In this document: one piece after another, positions 12,770 to 22,939 of the stretch
How positions within the stretch are numbered: position 1 is the first letter of the stretch
Layout of the letters: every line of letters begins with the position of its first letter
Assembly (NCBI GenBank): GCA_028023455.1
Contig: JAQFVV010000013.1
Location: 7,408,411 to 7,472,410, forward strand
Length of the DNA: 64,000 nt
DNA from: Epiperipatus broadwayi
Lineage: Eukaryota > Onychophora > Udeonychophora > Euonychophora > Peripatidae
Direction: 5' to 3'
Made by a program: the position numbers and the translations under genes
Notes under the pieces: model-generated
Seen by the model: only the letters and a program-made list of their open reading frames with translations
The model's database searches: none
Told to the model about the DNA's origin: nothing

Positions 12770-13007
12770 TTTTATAACAACATATTTCTAAATATGTTCC
12801 AAAACAAATAATCCTATTTCTTTTTCCTTTTTTTTTAAAAAAAAAACTTTAAAATCTATTTCTCTCTCTCTGACAGATATATATCACTCCTAGTACATAA
12901 TAGTCAGACATACTGAAGCCAATTTATACGAACTATGCTTATCCAGGGCCATTGGTGGATGCTATTAAATCCCATTATTACAGGGTTTAAATCCAGCTAC
13001 TGTTACA
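12770..13007 (-). mobile_element. Start of 3' LTR of a minus-strand Ty3-type element (left end undefined)
   Basis: On the minus strand the sequence TGTAACAGTAGCTGG begins at 13007, immediately after a purine-rich tract (13008-13020) that follows an integrase relic. This is the integrase, polypurine tract, 3' LTR order of Ty3-type elements. The LTR continues to lower coordinates, but its end cannot be placed. 12770 is only where I stop following it. Confidence 0.4.
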
Positions 13008-13020
13008 ATCTCCCCTCATT
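13008..13020 (-). promoter_or_regulatory. Polypurine tract of the minus-strand Ty3-type element
   Basis: AATGAGGGGAGAT on the minus strand, directly preceding the TGTAACAG LTR start. Such tracts prime plus-strand DNA synthesis in LTR retrotransposons. Confidence 0.5.
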
Positions 13021-14160
13021 GGAAAGACTTCAAAATGAGGTCAACTTTTTGAGGGCTAAAAAATCTCTGTTATAGCACAGATTTTAAAGCCCTAGCAATG
13101 TAAGACCCTTTAATCTCTGACCCAGTGTACCCAAAATGCATTGTTTCCCTAGCACCATACGAAAGCAAATGGGTCTTTATATAAATTACAAAACTTTCAG
13201 CAGATGAACTTCTCAGGGTCACTAATATGTGGTGTTTTTACCATTACCTTGCCCCTTATTTGGTATCAGTGTCATGTACCCATTGACCCCTTATTCCTAT
13301 TTTGATTCCTTTTCATAAAGGTCTGATAAGCTTAAGCTCTATCAGCTTCTACATCTATTGGGGACTTTCACTTTTGGCAAGGGTGTTTTAGTAATCAAGG
13401 GACATGCTCTCCTAAATTTAGCCATATTGCAGCAAATCTAGTCAATTCACTGTCTGAAATTAATGATTTGCAGAATTTGCTTGACTCAACCTCAATTGTT
13501 CATTGATAGGTAGTTTCTAATTAACCAACCTAATTCCTGCATGACCCTCTCACCCAGGTTCAACTGTGGATTAGGGATGGACATCAACACCTAGCTTGAT
13601 TCCCTGTCATTGTACCCACCTAAGCCATTCCCCTGATATGACCAAAGTACCATGTTCTGATAGTAAAACTTTTGGTTTTTCCACAGTGGAAAAATGGTTA
13701 TTTTCTAGCACCTGTATAGTGTTGCTAGTATTTGCCTGGGGTATCATGTACATGGCTACAAATTTTGGAAATAGATCATATACCAAGATGAGTTACTTGT
13801 TCCTATTAAAGACAGACAATGGATCATAATAAGCCAGGGCCATCATTTCCTGGGGCCTTGTTGAAATTATGTAAGTCATAGGCATTACATATCTTCTTTT
13901 AGCTGGCTTTACCTTTTGGCATATCCCACACTGGTCTACCATGGTCATAATTTTAGTGTGCACTCTCGGCCAATAAAACCAGTTCTGGAGCAAGCAATCA
14001 GTTTTGAGGGTGCCATAATGACCATAGAGTCAGTGTATGTGGGTGATAACAGCATTCCTCATCTGATGTGGCAAGACAGGCTTCCATTCCTCTTGGTCTT
14101 TGTGAATTTTGTATTGGTAATATAGTGTACTAAGCATCTGTTCTAACTTTGGCATACATA
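13021..14160 (-). pseudogene. Ty3-type integrase relic (zinc-binding and catalytic core remnants)
   Basis: On the minus strand the product begins with an H-H-C-C zinc-binding domain: HIH.LYGHYGTLKTD, NWFYWPRVH, then CGICQKVK. The catalytic core follows with STRPQEMMAL, DLFPKFVAMY, LLSEHGT and a HPQxN-like segment. These match the integrase pattern of Ty3/gypsy elements, which inserts the cDNA copy. It is broken by stops and frame changes. The usual aspartates are altered by eye: the position before YYDPL reads Ala, and SEHGT has Glu where SDHGT is usual. The C-terminal part decays into the polypurine tract at 13020. Protease, reverse transcriptase and RNase H are absent; a 2-kb repeat begins at 14138 instead. 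Confidence 0.75.
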
Positions 14161-16112
14161 TCAAGCATGAAATGATTATACCACATCAGAGTGAGGTCTC
14201 AATAATAATTTTAATATAAATATAAATTCTATAAGTTAATTTATATTAATACATTATTAATTAGGCAATATATTGACCATGGTTGATTATTTCATTACCA
14301 TGCCAATAAATGTCAAAAGGGATAACTGCTATATACCTTTGAAAGACCGTGAATACTTCACACCTTTATGCACCACTCCCAGGCAGAGAAAATCCTCAAC
14401 TGGAAGGATATACAACCCCCAATTCATTACATAACATATACCAACTTTCTAAGGCCCAGTAAAGTAGTATCCCATTATGCTATGCTCAATTCTCTTTTAT
14501 GTCAGGTAATTCTTTTATCTCAGATAATATGAAAAAAAATTTTAAGCTGCTCTCAGAAATATAATAAATATTGGAAAATGAAAGAAAATAAATATAACAC
14601 TCAACAATAAAATAAGTTATAAAACATTTATTACATATATCAATTAATATTTCTTAAACCCCATTAACCACCACCAGTTGCACAAATAAAAGAAAATGAG
14701 ATATTATTTAATCTATTTCCCTTAATTTATTAAAATGTTGGATAAAGTGGTCTAAGTTCTATATCCATATGTATATATTAGGTAATATAAAAAGTAATAT
14801 GAGATCAATAAATATTTGGTCATAAATATATGCTCATTTTTGCATTCATTCCACAGTTTAATAGTATTTTAAAATTGTCCATTAATATACACTTAAACAC
14901 ATGAAGAAACAAAGTAAAACCATCATTTTATGTGCTTTGTCTTGGCTTAATTTGTATGCATTAGACTGGTTTGAACATAAATATGATAGGATGTAAGATG
15001 CACATACTTGTCTTATAGTTTACGTACATTTTAAACTAAATGTGGAAGAATGACTAACTTAAAGAATCCTGCACTAGGCAAATAAATGACTTAACATACA
15101 TGCACTACTGAAGTGTAAATTAGATCTTTGGCATAATTAGATTTTAAACAATTACACATATAAGTAATATTTAAGAAAATAATATTGAGCTTAAAACAAA
15201 TTTTACCTCCGGTGTCTAGACACTTTATCTGGACTTGGGGTCTCTAAATGTGCTACAAACATCTGTTCACCAATGCATCAAAGACTTCTTTCTTTCACTC
15301 TGTTGGTTTGGTGATCTTCATCATCAATATCTGCTGGAGCTGAGTGGCTACATCTCAATAGCTTGGACAGTGCTGGGGAGGTGAACTGAAGTGGGCTTCT
15401 ACTCCAAAATTATCTCATTGGTTGATGTAGATCTTGAGCTTGTTGATGTTGTGGCAATCAGATGAACATTGCTATTTACTTTATTAAAAATGAATTCAAT
15501 AAAGATTCAGCTCTATGCTCTTTCTTAACAGTTTACGACTTTTGGATTGTGGCCTGGATATGAGGTAAGTGCAGCATATAACTGGAAGTGACAGGAGCTT
15601 GTTAGCACCACAAGATTTTGGCAACCCCACTCTTCTCCATACTTACTGTAGCTATCACCATTCAATTATTAGGTCAGTACTTCATAGCAATGGTATTCTG
15701 CATAAGTAACTTCTGCATTAATTTGGAGTCATGAAATATTTGCAGCGACTAAAAGATGAGGCTAGATGGCCTGCAACAATCATGCAATGTCTACTAAAGA
15801 GCTTAGATTGCTCTAAGAACCTCTCTGGTTATACCTCAGAAGACTGGAGAAAATACATCTGAGAGAACTTGGAATAATACAACCACAAGAACTCTTAATA
15901 TAACTACCACTGTTGTACTGCATCTAGTGAACAATATATATATAGCACCTCCATTATATAGTCAATTTGGTTACTGCCTTTAAATAATTGCCCCCAGCTT
16001 TTATCTTGGTGGCTAATTGATCCAAAAATAATTCACATACTTTGTTTTAATGAATGTTATGTTTAATTAGTTTTATATATTATATTTAATTTAATTTTAT
16101 CCAGGTGACTCA
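14138..16112. repeat. 2-kb direct repeat, copy R1
   Basis: Matches 17897-20360 over its whole length with scattered substitutions and small gaps, from GTTCTAACTTTG at the left to GGTGACTCA at the right. It has no coding signature I recognise. Its left edge cuts into the integrase relic, so R1 either inserted there or belongs to a neighbouring copy. It could be an LTR (TG...CA in this copy), but the other copy starts CG. Confidence 0.75.
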
Positions 16113-17896
16113 GACCACTATACTGATAAACATCAGTTTCAAATTTAAATACAAAGAAAAATTCCTTTACTATGAATTAAAATTAAACATAGCTATAGAA
16201 CAAAAACAAGATTTTTCTTTCTCTGCATTGGTGTCCAAACTCTTCAAACTCTTTTGTTTGTAAAAAAATAAGAGTACAAAGCAGGATGACCATTAATACA
16301 TTAGTGTATTTTTATATTTGGTAAAACAATGGCCACCTGCCTTTTTTAATGCATTAATATAGAAAATCTGCTAATAAAAAAAAATGTCTAGATGTGTTGG
16401 AACATTTACAATTACTTTTTAATTATCTTATACATTTTTATTTCCTTTATAACATGTTCCAACACGTAAACAACTTTTTACAGAAAAAATAAAAGAATAA
16501 TATAAAATTATAAATGCAGTATGCTTACATTTATTAAAATAACAAAATAAAATGAACAAAAATATTGTACACACATATATTATAATATTATGCATCAATT
16601 TACAATTTGAGAGTTAATTTTCTTGAGTGTGTGTGGGTAAGAACTATATACACAAACAACTTTATCCATTTTATACTGTTTACATCATAGCTACATAAAT
16701 TAATAATTGTGATTATCTATAACTGAGCTGTAGCTTCAACTACAGCTACCTTGTGTGTGGTCACTCATAGAGTGACTGGCACAATACCCCTCCCTCCGAT
16801 GAGACATTTAAATAGGATTAACAATTTAATGTTTTTACTATTTACTCTTAGGCAAAAACAAACATATATACATGTTGAATTTTTTTCTTATATCCTATCT
16901 CTTATAGCACAGGAGACATAAAGTCCAATCACCAGAGATGCAAACCTTCATCCCCCAAAATATTGATATGACAAGCCAAGACCACATCATCCTCCCGACC
17001 CCTGAGTTCAAAACAATAAGAAATCCAGACCATCGGTCTAAAGATTCCTACTTCATCCAAAATTTTATGACAGTACAAAGTATTTAACGTACAAAAATCC
17101 AAATGAATGCATTCATGGTTGCTCATTTGGAGCCTTACAGGATCTTGCATCATTAGATAAAGAGAAAAAGGACTCTCCATTTCAAAGAGCCTTAAAAATA
17201 TAAAACCTTAGTAAAATGTGCCCAGGCTCATCTCTTTTGAGGCTTACAGTCTTTTGCATTACAAAGTAGTAGTTCCAGAGAAAATGCAGTACCTCCAGAG
17301 AAAATGCAGTACCTCCTGCCTTTTTTTGATGGAGCATACAATGTCATATAGCCACAAAAATTCCAGACTACATAGATCTCCAGCCAACCCTCTGAACCCT
17401 CATCATCTCCAATCCTAGAGTACAGAAAACACTGACACAGACTGACCTCTACACATAACACCAGGAAACTATCAGTCCAGACATTTGCCTCTTAAATGAT
17501 ATGACCAACCAGATACATTTCAAAAACAAAATCTAATGAGAAACTTTTACTCTAATGCTATTATTAAAAACTGATTTCCGAGATCACCCATTTTAATTAA
17601 TAAATATGATTTAATATTTTCTTACTGAAGTCATTTGCCCATTCTTACACTTATGTGCTATTTATATATGTGCACAGTATCTTTTTTCTTTCTCCAACAA
17701 TTTACTTATTTCGCTTCTAACATACGATAAACTTTTTTCTTTTTTTTTAAAAGAAAAACTTTTTTCCGATTTTGCGAGCTTTTTTTTTTTAATTAATTAC
17801 ATTTAGCAACCATGTTTTTTCTATGTTGGCCATGTTGGATAAGGCTCTACACATTTGGCACCAAAATTCTCTTTGTACCAGGCACATCTCTACCCG
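16113..17896. other. Spacer between the two 2-kb repeats, with an unassigned GC-richer patch
   Basis: The segment 16900-17500 is clearly less AT-rich than its flanks. On the minus strand it carries open stretches of 83 codons (17180-16929) and 77 codons (17461-17228) rich in Cys, Leu and aromatic residues. I do not recognise either product. A 20-bp tandem duplication lies at 17275-17314. This patch may be the relic of a coding region of a mobile element. Confidence 0.35.
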
Positions 17897-20360
17897 TTCT
17901 AACTTTGACATACATATCAAGCATGAAGTGATTATACCACATCAGGGTGAGGTCTCAATAATAATTTTAATAGAAATATGACTTCTATAAGTTAATTTAT
18001 ATTAATACATTATTAATTAGGCAATATATTGAGACATTGTCATTAATACAGCAATATATTGAGACATGGTTGATTATTTCATTACCATGCCAATGGATAT
18101 CAAAAGGCATAACTTCTGTATACTTTTGAAAGACAGTGAATACTTCATGTCTTTATGCACCACTGCCAGACAGAGAAAATCCCTGACTGGAAGGATATAC
18201 AACACCCAACCCATTACATAACATATACCAACTTTCTAAGACCCAATAAAATAGTATCTCAGGTTATATAAAAACGAAATTTTAAAGCCGCTCTCAGAAA
18301 TATAATAAATATTAGGAAATGAAAGAAAATAAATATAACACTCAACAATAAAATAAGTTATAAAACATTTATTACCCATATCAATTAATATTTCTTAAAC
18401 CCCATTAACCCACCACCAATTGCACAAATAAAAGAAAATAAGATATTATTTAATCTGTTTCCCTTAATTCATTAAAATGTTTGGATGAAGTGGTCTGAGT
18501 TCTATACCCACACATATATATTAGGTAATATAATAAGTTATATGAGATCATTAAATATTTGGTCATACATGTATGCTCATTTCTGCATTCATTCCACAGT
18601 TTAATAGTATTTTAAAATAGTCCATTAACATACACTTAAACACATAAAGAAGCAAAGTAAAACCATCATTTTATGTGCTTTGCCTTGGCTTAATTTATAT
18701 GTTTTGACTGGCTTGAGCATAAATACGATAGGATGTAAGAAACACATACTCATCTTATAGTTTACATACATTTTAAAATAAATGTGGAATAATGCCTAAC
18801 TTAAAGAATTTTGCACTTTGCGGATAAATGACTTAACATACATACACTACCGAAATATAAATGAGATCTTTGGCATAATTAGATTTTAATACATTAAAGG
18901 TCAGCCTTTTCAAGCTAATGTGCATGCGCTTTTTACGAGTGTTAATAAATGCTTTCACTCCCAACACAAGATATAGTATTTAGGAAAGAACAAAATGAAT
19001 CCACTTATTCTTTCTAACCCAAATGCTTATATATGGGCAAATCTTAAGTACTAGATGTGAAAGAGTGAGGATAGACCACTCACTTTAAATTACTGTTTTT
19101 GATGTCTGAATGAATGACATCGACGAAATTATCTAGAATTTACTAAACGTCACTCTCAAATGAAACTTAAACATATGTAAATAAGCATTTATTTTTATAG
19201 CACTATGTTTTATAAATTGTAATACATTAAAGATCAGCCTTTTCAAGCTATTGTACATGTGCTTTTTATGAGTGTTAATAATAAATGAATACTTTCACTC
19301 CCAACACAAGATATAGTATTTAGAAAAGAATAAAATGAATCCACTTATTCTTTCCAACCCAAATGCTTATATATGGGCAAATCTTACTGTTTATGATTAC
19401 ATGTATAAGTAATATTTAAGAAAATAATATTGAACATTAAAACAAATTTTACCCTCCAATGTCTTGATACTTTCTCTGGATTTGGTGTCCCTGAATGTGC
19501 TACACACATCTGTTCACCAGGGTGTCAAGGACTTTTTTCTTTCACTGTGTTGGTTTGGAAATCTTCATCATTGATATCTGCTGGACATGGGTAGCTATAT
19601 TTCAATGGCTAGGACAGAGCTGGATGGGTGCACTGAAGTGGGCTTCTTCCCCATAATTATCTCACTGGTTTATGTACAAATGATTATCTTGAGCTTGTTA
19701 ATGCTGTGGCAATCAGACGAACACTGCTATTTACTTTATTAGAAATGAATTCAATAGAGGCTCAGCTCTATGCTCTTTCTTAACAGTTCATGTCTTCTGG
19801 ATTGCAGCCTGGATATAGGTGAGCACAGCATATAACTAGAAGTGGCAGGAGCTCATTAGCACAAGATTTTGGCACCCCCTCTCTTCTGTAGTGACTGTAG
19901 CTATCACCATTCAATTATTAGGTCAGTACTCCATAGCAAAGGTATTCTGCATAAGTAACCTCTGCATTAATTTGGCATCATGAAATATTTGCAGTGACTA
20001 AAATATAAGGCTAGACAGCCTGCAATGATCATGCAATATATACTAAAGAGTTTAGATTGCTCTGAGAACCTCTCTGGCTATACCTCAGAAGACTGAAGAA
20101 AATACATGAGAGAACATGGAATAATGTGACTGCAAGAACTCTTAATATAACTACCACTGTTGTCCTGCACTTGGTGAACAGTATATATAGCACCTCTATT
20201 ACATAGTCAATTTGGTTACCCCCCCTCAAATAATTGTCCCCAGCTTTTATCTTGGTGGCTAATTGATCCAAAAATAATTCACATACTTTCTTTTAAAGAA
20301 TGTTATCTTTCCTTTGTTCTATATAATATTTTTAATTTAATTTTATCTGGGTGACTCAAA
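17897..20360. repeat. 2-kb direct repeat, copy R2, with a 500-bp internal insertion
   Basis: Second copy of the 14138-16112 repeat in the same orientation. Relative to R1 it carries about 500 extra bases (18888-19390). Those bases contain two direct copies of a roughly 165-bp sequence starting ATTAAAGGTCAGCC / ATTAAAGATCAGCC. Confidence 0.75.
18888..19390. repeat. Insertion in R2 flanked by 165-bp direct repeats
   Basis: 18888-19050 and 19222-19388 are near-copies. R1 reads straight across this position, so the whole block is an addition in R2. The flanking direct repeats suggest a small element or a local duplication. Confidence 0.55.
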
Positions 20361-20449
20361 GCTTCGGCTAATAACTTGTCACTCAAATTCTTAAAATGGG
20401 TCACAGGTAGACTATTAAAATAATAAGCAAGCTTTTTTGAATATCCCTC

Positions 20450-20481
<32 letters not shown>

Positions 20482-20566
20482 TTTATACTTAATGTTTTTA
20501 CGGTTATATGATGTAGATAAATTTTAACTTTTTTGGATATACCGTGTATTATTTTCCATTGATCAC

Positions 20567-20603
20567 CGATATTTCGACGGAATAGCAACCACCATTTTCA
20601 AGG
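20567..20603 (-). ncRNA. PLE-A terminal hammerhead-like motif, left arm
   Basis: On the minus strand it reads CCTTGAAAATGG, then a small stem-loop (weak in this arm), then CGAAATATCGG. The arrangement TTGAAAA - helix - CGAAA resembles a degenerate hammerhead ribozyme core (CUGANGA - helix II - GAAA), a motif known from PLE terminal repeats. Two core positions differ from the consensus, so activity is doubtful. Confidence 0.35.
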
Positions 20604-21653
20604 TTAACTTTTGAAAGAAAAACGATTAGATCTTAACAAATAATGTGACTGTGTGCGAGATGAGAAATGAGATTCCAGTTCAGCATTCACAATATGAGGC
20701 TTATCAAAATGTTTATTTTCCTCAGTATTTTTACCTGTTAATTTTAAGTTAATATTGGATAAAAAGAGAGGTTTCCACATAGCTGGAATACGTTGTGCTT
20801 CATCAGTTCTATTTAAACCAGTAGGTCTCTTTAATATTTCAATTGACTCTCTCATGGTTCTTAAATCATATCTTTCCAAATTAGCAAGTATTTTTGTATT
20901 GTCAAAATTAGGTTTGTGACCAGTTTCTAAATAATGGGAAGTAAAAACTGATGTGCTAATTTTTTGTTGAAAAGCATTTTTATGTTCCTTAATTCTGACA
21001 TTAATTCATCTATTAGACTGACCCACATAGCCTCTTGAGCACTGGAAACATGGAATTTCATAAACTCCTTGGTGTTCCAAAAGTATTCTGTCTTTAGGTT
21101 TATACAAAAAATCACCAATTTTTTTTGCCAGTAGAAAAAGTGGTCTTTATATTAAAACAAGATAGTCTTCTACTGATTTTATCAGTAACCCCCTAATGTA
21201 AGGCAAAATTACTCTATTAAAAGAGGAATTATCAATTCTATCCTCTTTTTTCTTTTTAGTATTAATGTTATATAAAGCCTTACATATGATGTTTTTATTA
21301 TAATTATTAGAAAGCAGAATACTTTTTGTAAGTTTTATTTCTTGAGAAAGATGTTCTTTATCAGATAAATTATAAGCTCTAGTGAAAAGATTTTTAGCTA
21401 CAGAAAAAATTTGTGCAGGATGATGATGAGAATTAAAATTAAGATATCTGTTTGTATGAGTGGATTTTCTGTAAACTGATATTGACAATGTTTCATCACA
21501 TTTTCTTGCAATTAAAACATCCAGAAAAGAAAGTGATCTGTTATTTTCCACTTCCATAGTAAATTTAATATTTGGATGCCAATTATTTATAAAAGCAAGA
21601 AAAGAATTTAAAGAATCAATTCCATGAGGCCATATGACAAAAGTATCATCCAC
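20604..21653 (-). pseudogene. PLE-A reverse transcriptase end plus GIY-YIG endonuclease, minus copy
   Basis: The first 168 codons (from 21653) start at the DDTFVIW catalytic box. They continue with HPNIKFTMEVE, LSFLDVLI and SVYRKSTHTNRYLNF, which are the conserved palm-to-thumb block of Penelope reverse transcriptases. The frame shifts near 21190 compared with the plus copy. Further on (21118-20604) it reads the linker and the GIY-YIG domain, ending with an NRTDEAQRIPAMW C-terminus. PLE reverse transcriptase copies the element RNA at a nick made by the GIY-YIG domain. The copy lacks everything upstream of motif C. Confidence 0.8.
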
Positions 21654-21694
21654 ATATTTAGAAAAGCAAGAAAAGAATTTAAAGAATCAATTCC

Positions 21695-22779
21695 ATGAGG
21701 CCATATGACAAAAGTATCAACTTCAGATCTAGATATGTGGATGATACTTTTGTCATATGGCCTCATGGAATTGATTCTTTAAATTCTTTTCTTGCTTTTA
21801 TAAATAATTGGCATCCAAATATTAAATTTACTATGGAAGTGGAAAATAACAGATCACTTTCTTTTCTGGATGTTTTAATTGCAAGAAAATGTGATGAAAC
21901 ATTGTCAATATCAGTTTACAGAAAATCCACTCATACAAACAGATATCTTAATTTTAATTCTCATCATCATCCTGCACAAATTTTTTCTGTAGCTAAAAAT
22001 CTTTTCACTAGAGCTTATAATTTATCTGATAAAGAACATCTTTCTCAAGAAATAAAACTTACAAAAAGTATTCTGCTTTCATAACAACATCATATGTAAG
22101 GCTTTATATAACATTAATACTAAAAAAAAAAGAAAAAGAGGATAGAATTGATAATTCCTCTTTTAATAGAGTAATTTTGCCTTACATTAGAGGGGTTACT
22201 GATAAAATCAGTAGAAGACTATCTTGTTTTAATATAAAGACCACTTTTTCTACTGGCAAAAAAATTGGTGATTTTTTGTATAAACCTAAAGACAGAATAC
22301 TTTTGGAACACCAAGGAGTTTATGAAATTCCATGTTTTCAGTGCTCAAGAGGCTACGTGGGTCAGTTTAATAGATGAATTAATGTCAGAATTAAGGAACA
22401 TAAAAATACTTTTCAACAAAAAATTAGCACATCAGTTTTTACTTCCCATTATTTAGAAACTGGTCACAAACCTAATTTTGACAATACAAAAATACTTGCT
22501 AATTTGGAAAGATATGATTTAAGAACCATGAGAGAGTCAATTGAAATATTAAAGAGACCTACTGGTTTAAATAGAACTGATGAAGCACAACGTATTCCAG
22601 CTATGTGGAAACCTCTCATTTTATCCAATATTAACTTAAAATTAACAGGTAAAAATACTGAGGAAAATAAACATTTTGATAAGCCTCATATTGTGAATGC
22701 TGAACTGGAATCTCATTTCTCATCTCGCACACAGTCACGTTATTTGTTAAGATCTAACGGTTTTTCTTTCAAAAGTTAA
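21695..22779 (+). pseudogene. PLE-A reverse transcriptase end plus GIY-YIG endonuclease, plus copy
   Basis: It opens with RSRYVDDTFVIW (motif C) and carries the same conserved block as the minus copy through 22084, where the frame changes. From about 22110 the reading continues in the next frame with PYIRGVTDKISRR. GVYEIPC and GYVGQ of the GIY-YIG nuclease follow, interrupted by TGA at 22375-22377. The rest of that domain (RIKEHK, SHYLETGHKP, ERYDLRTMRESIEIL) runs to the stop at 22779. The near-identity of the two arms shows that palindrome formation was recent relative to their decay. Confidence 0.8.
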
Positions 22780-22820
22780 CCTTGAAAATGGAAGTTGCTA
22801 TTCCATCGAAATATCGGTGT
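22780..22820 (+). ncRNA. PLE-A terminal hammerhead-like motif, right arm
   Basis: CCTTGAAAATGGAA, a seven-base loop, TTCCATCGAAATATCGG. The ATGGAA/TTCCAT stem is perfect here. It is the same architecture as the motif in the unrelated-sequence PLE-B at 38512. Confidence 0.4.
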
Positions 22821-22939
22821 TCAATGGAAAATAATACACGGTATATCCCAAAAAGTTATAATTTATATATATATATTGTGACAGTCATCTAAATACTACA
22901 AAATACTAAGCATAGATATGAATAAACATATATATATAT

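Larger units (their letters stand above)
20491..22865. mobile_element. Palindromic Penelope-like element (PLE-A), two 5'-truncated copies head to head
   Basis: The left half (minus strand) and right half (plus strand) are near-identical inverted copies meeting at about 21660-21730. A 58-bp piece of the minus copy is repeated at the junction (21661-21718). Each half encodes the catalytic-box end of a PLE reverse transcriptase and a GIY-YIG endonuclease, and ends in the same terminal motif. The left arm carries about 30 extra terminal bases (ACGGTTATATGATGTAGATA) that the right arm lacks. Inverted or tandem partial copies are typical of PLE insertions. Both halves contain frameshifts. Confidence 0.85.

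Noticed and set aside
14138-20360. Calling R1 and R2 the LTRs of a defined element
   Set aside because: Copy R2 starts CG rather than TG, no target duplication or primer site fits, and the spacer has no recognisable pol. Kept as a direct repeat only.
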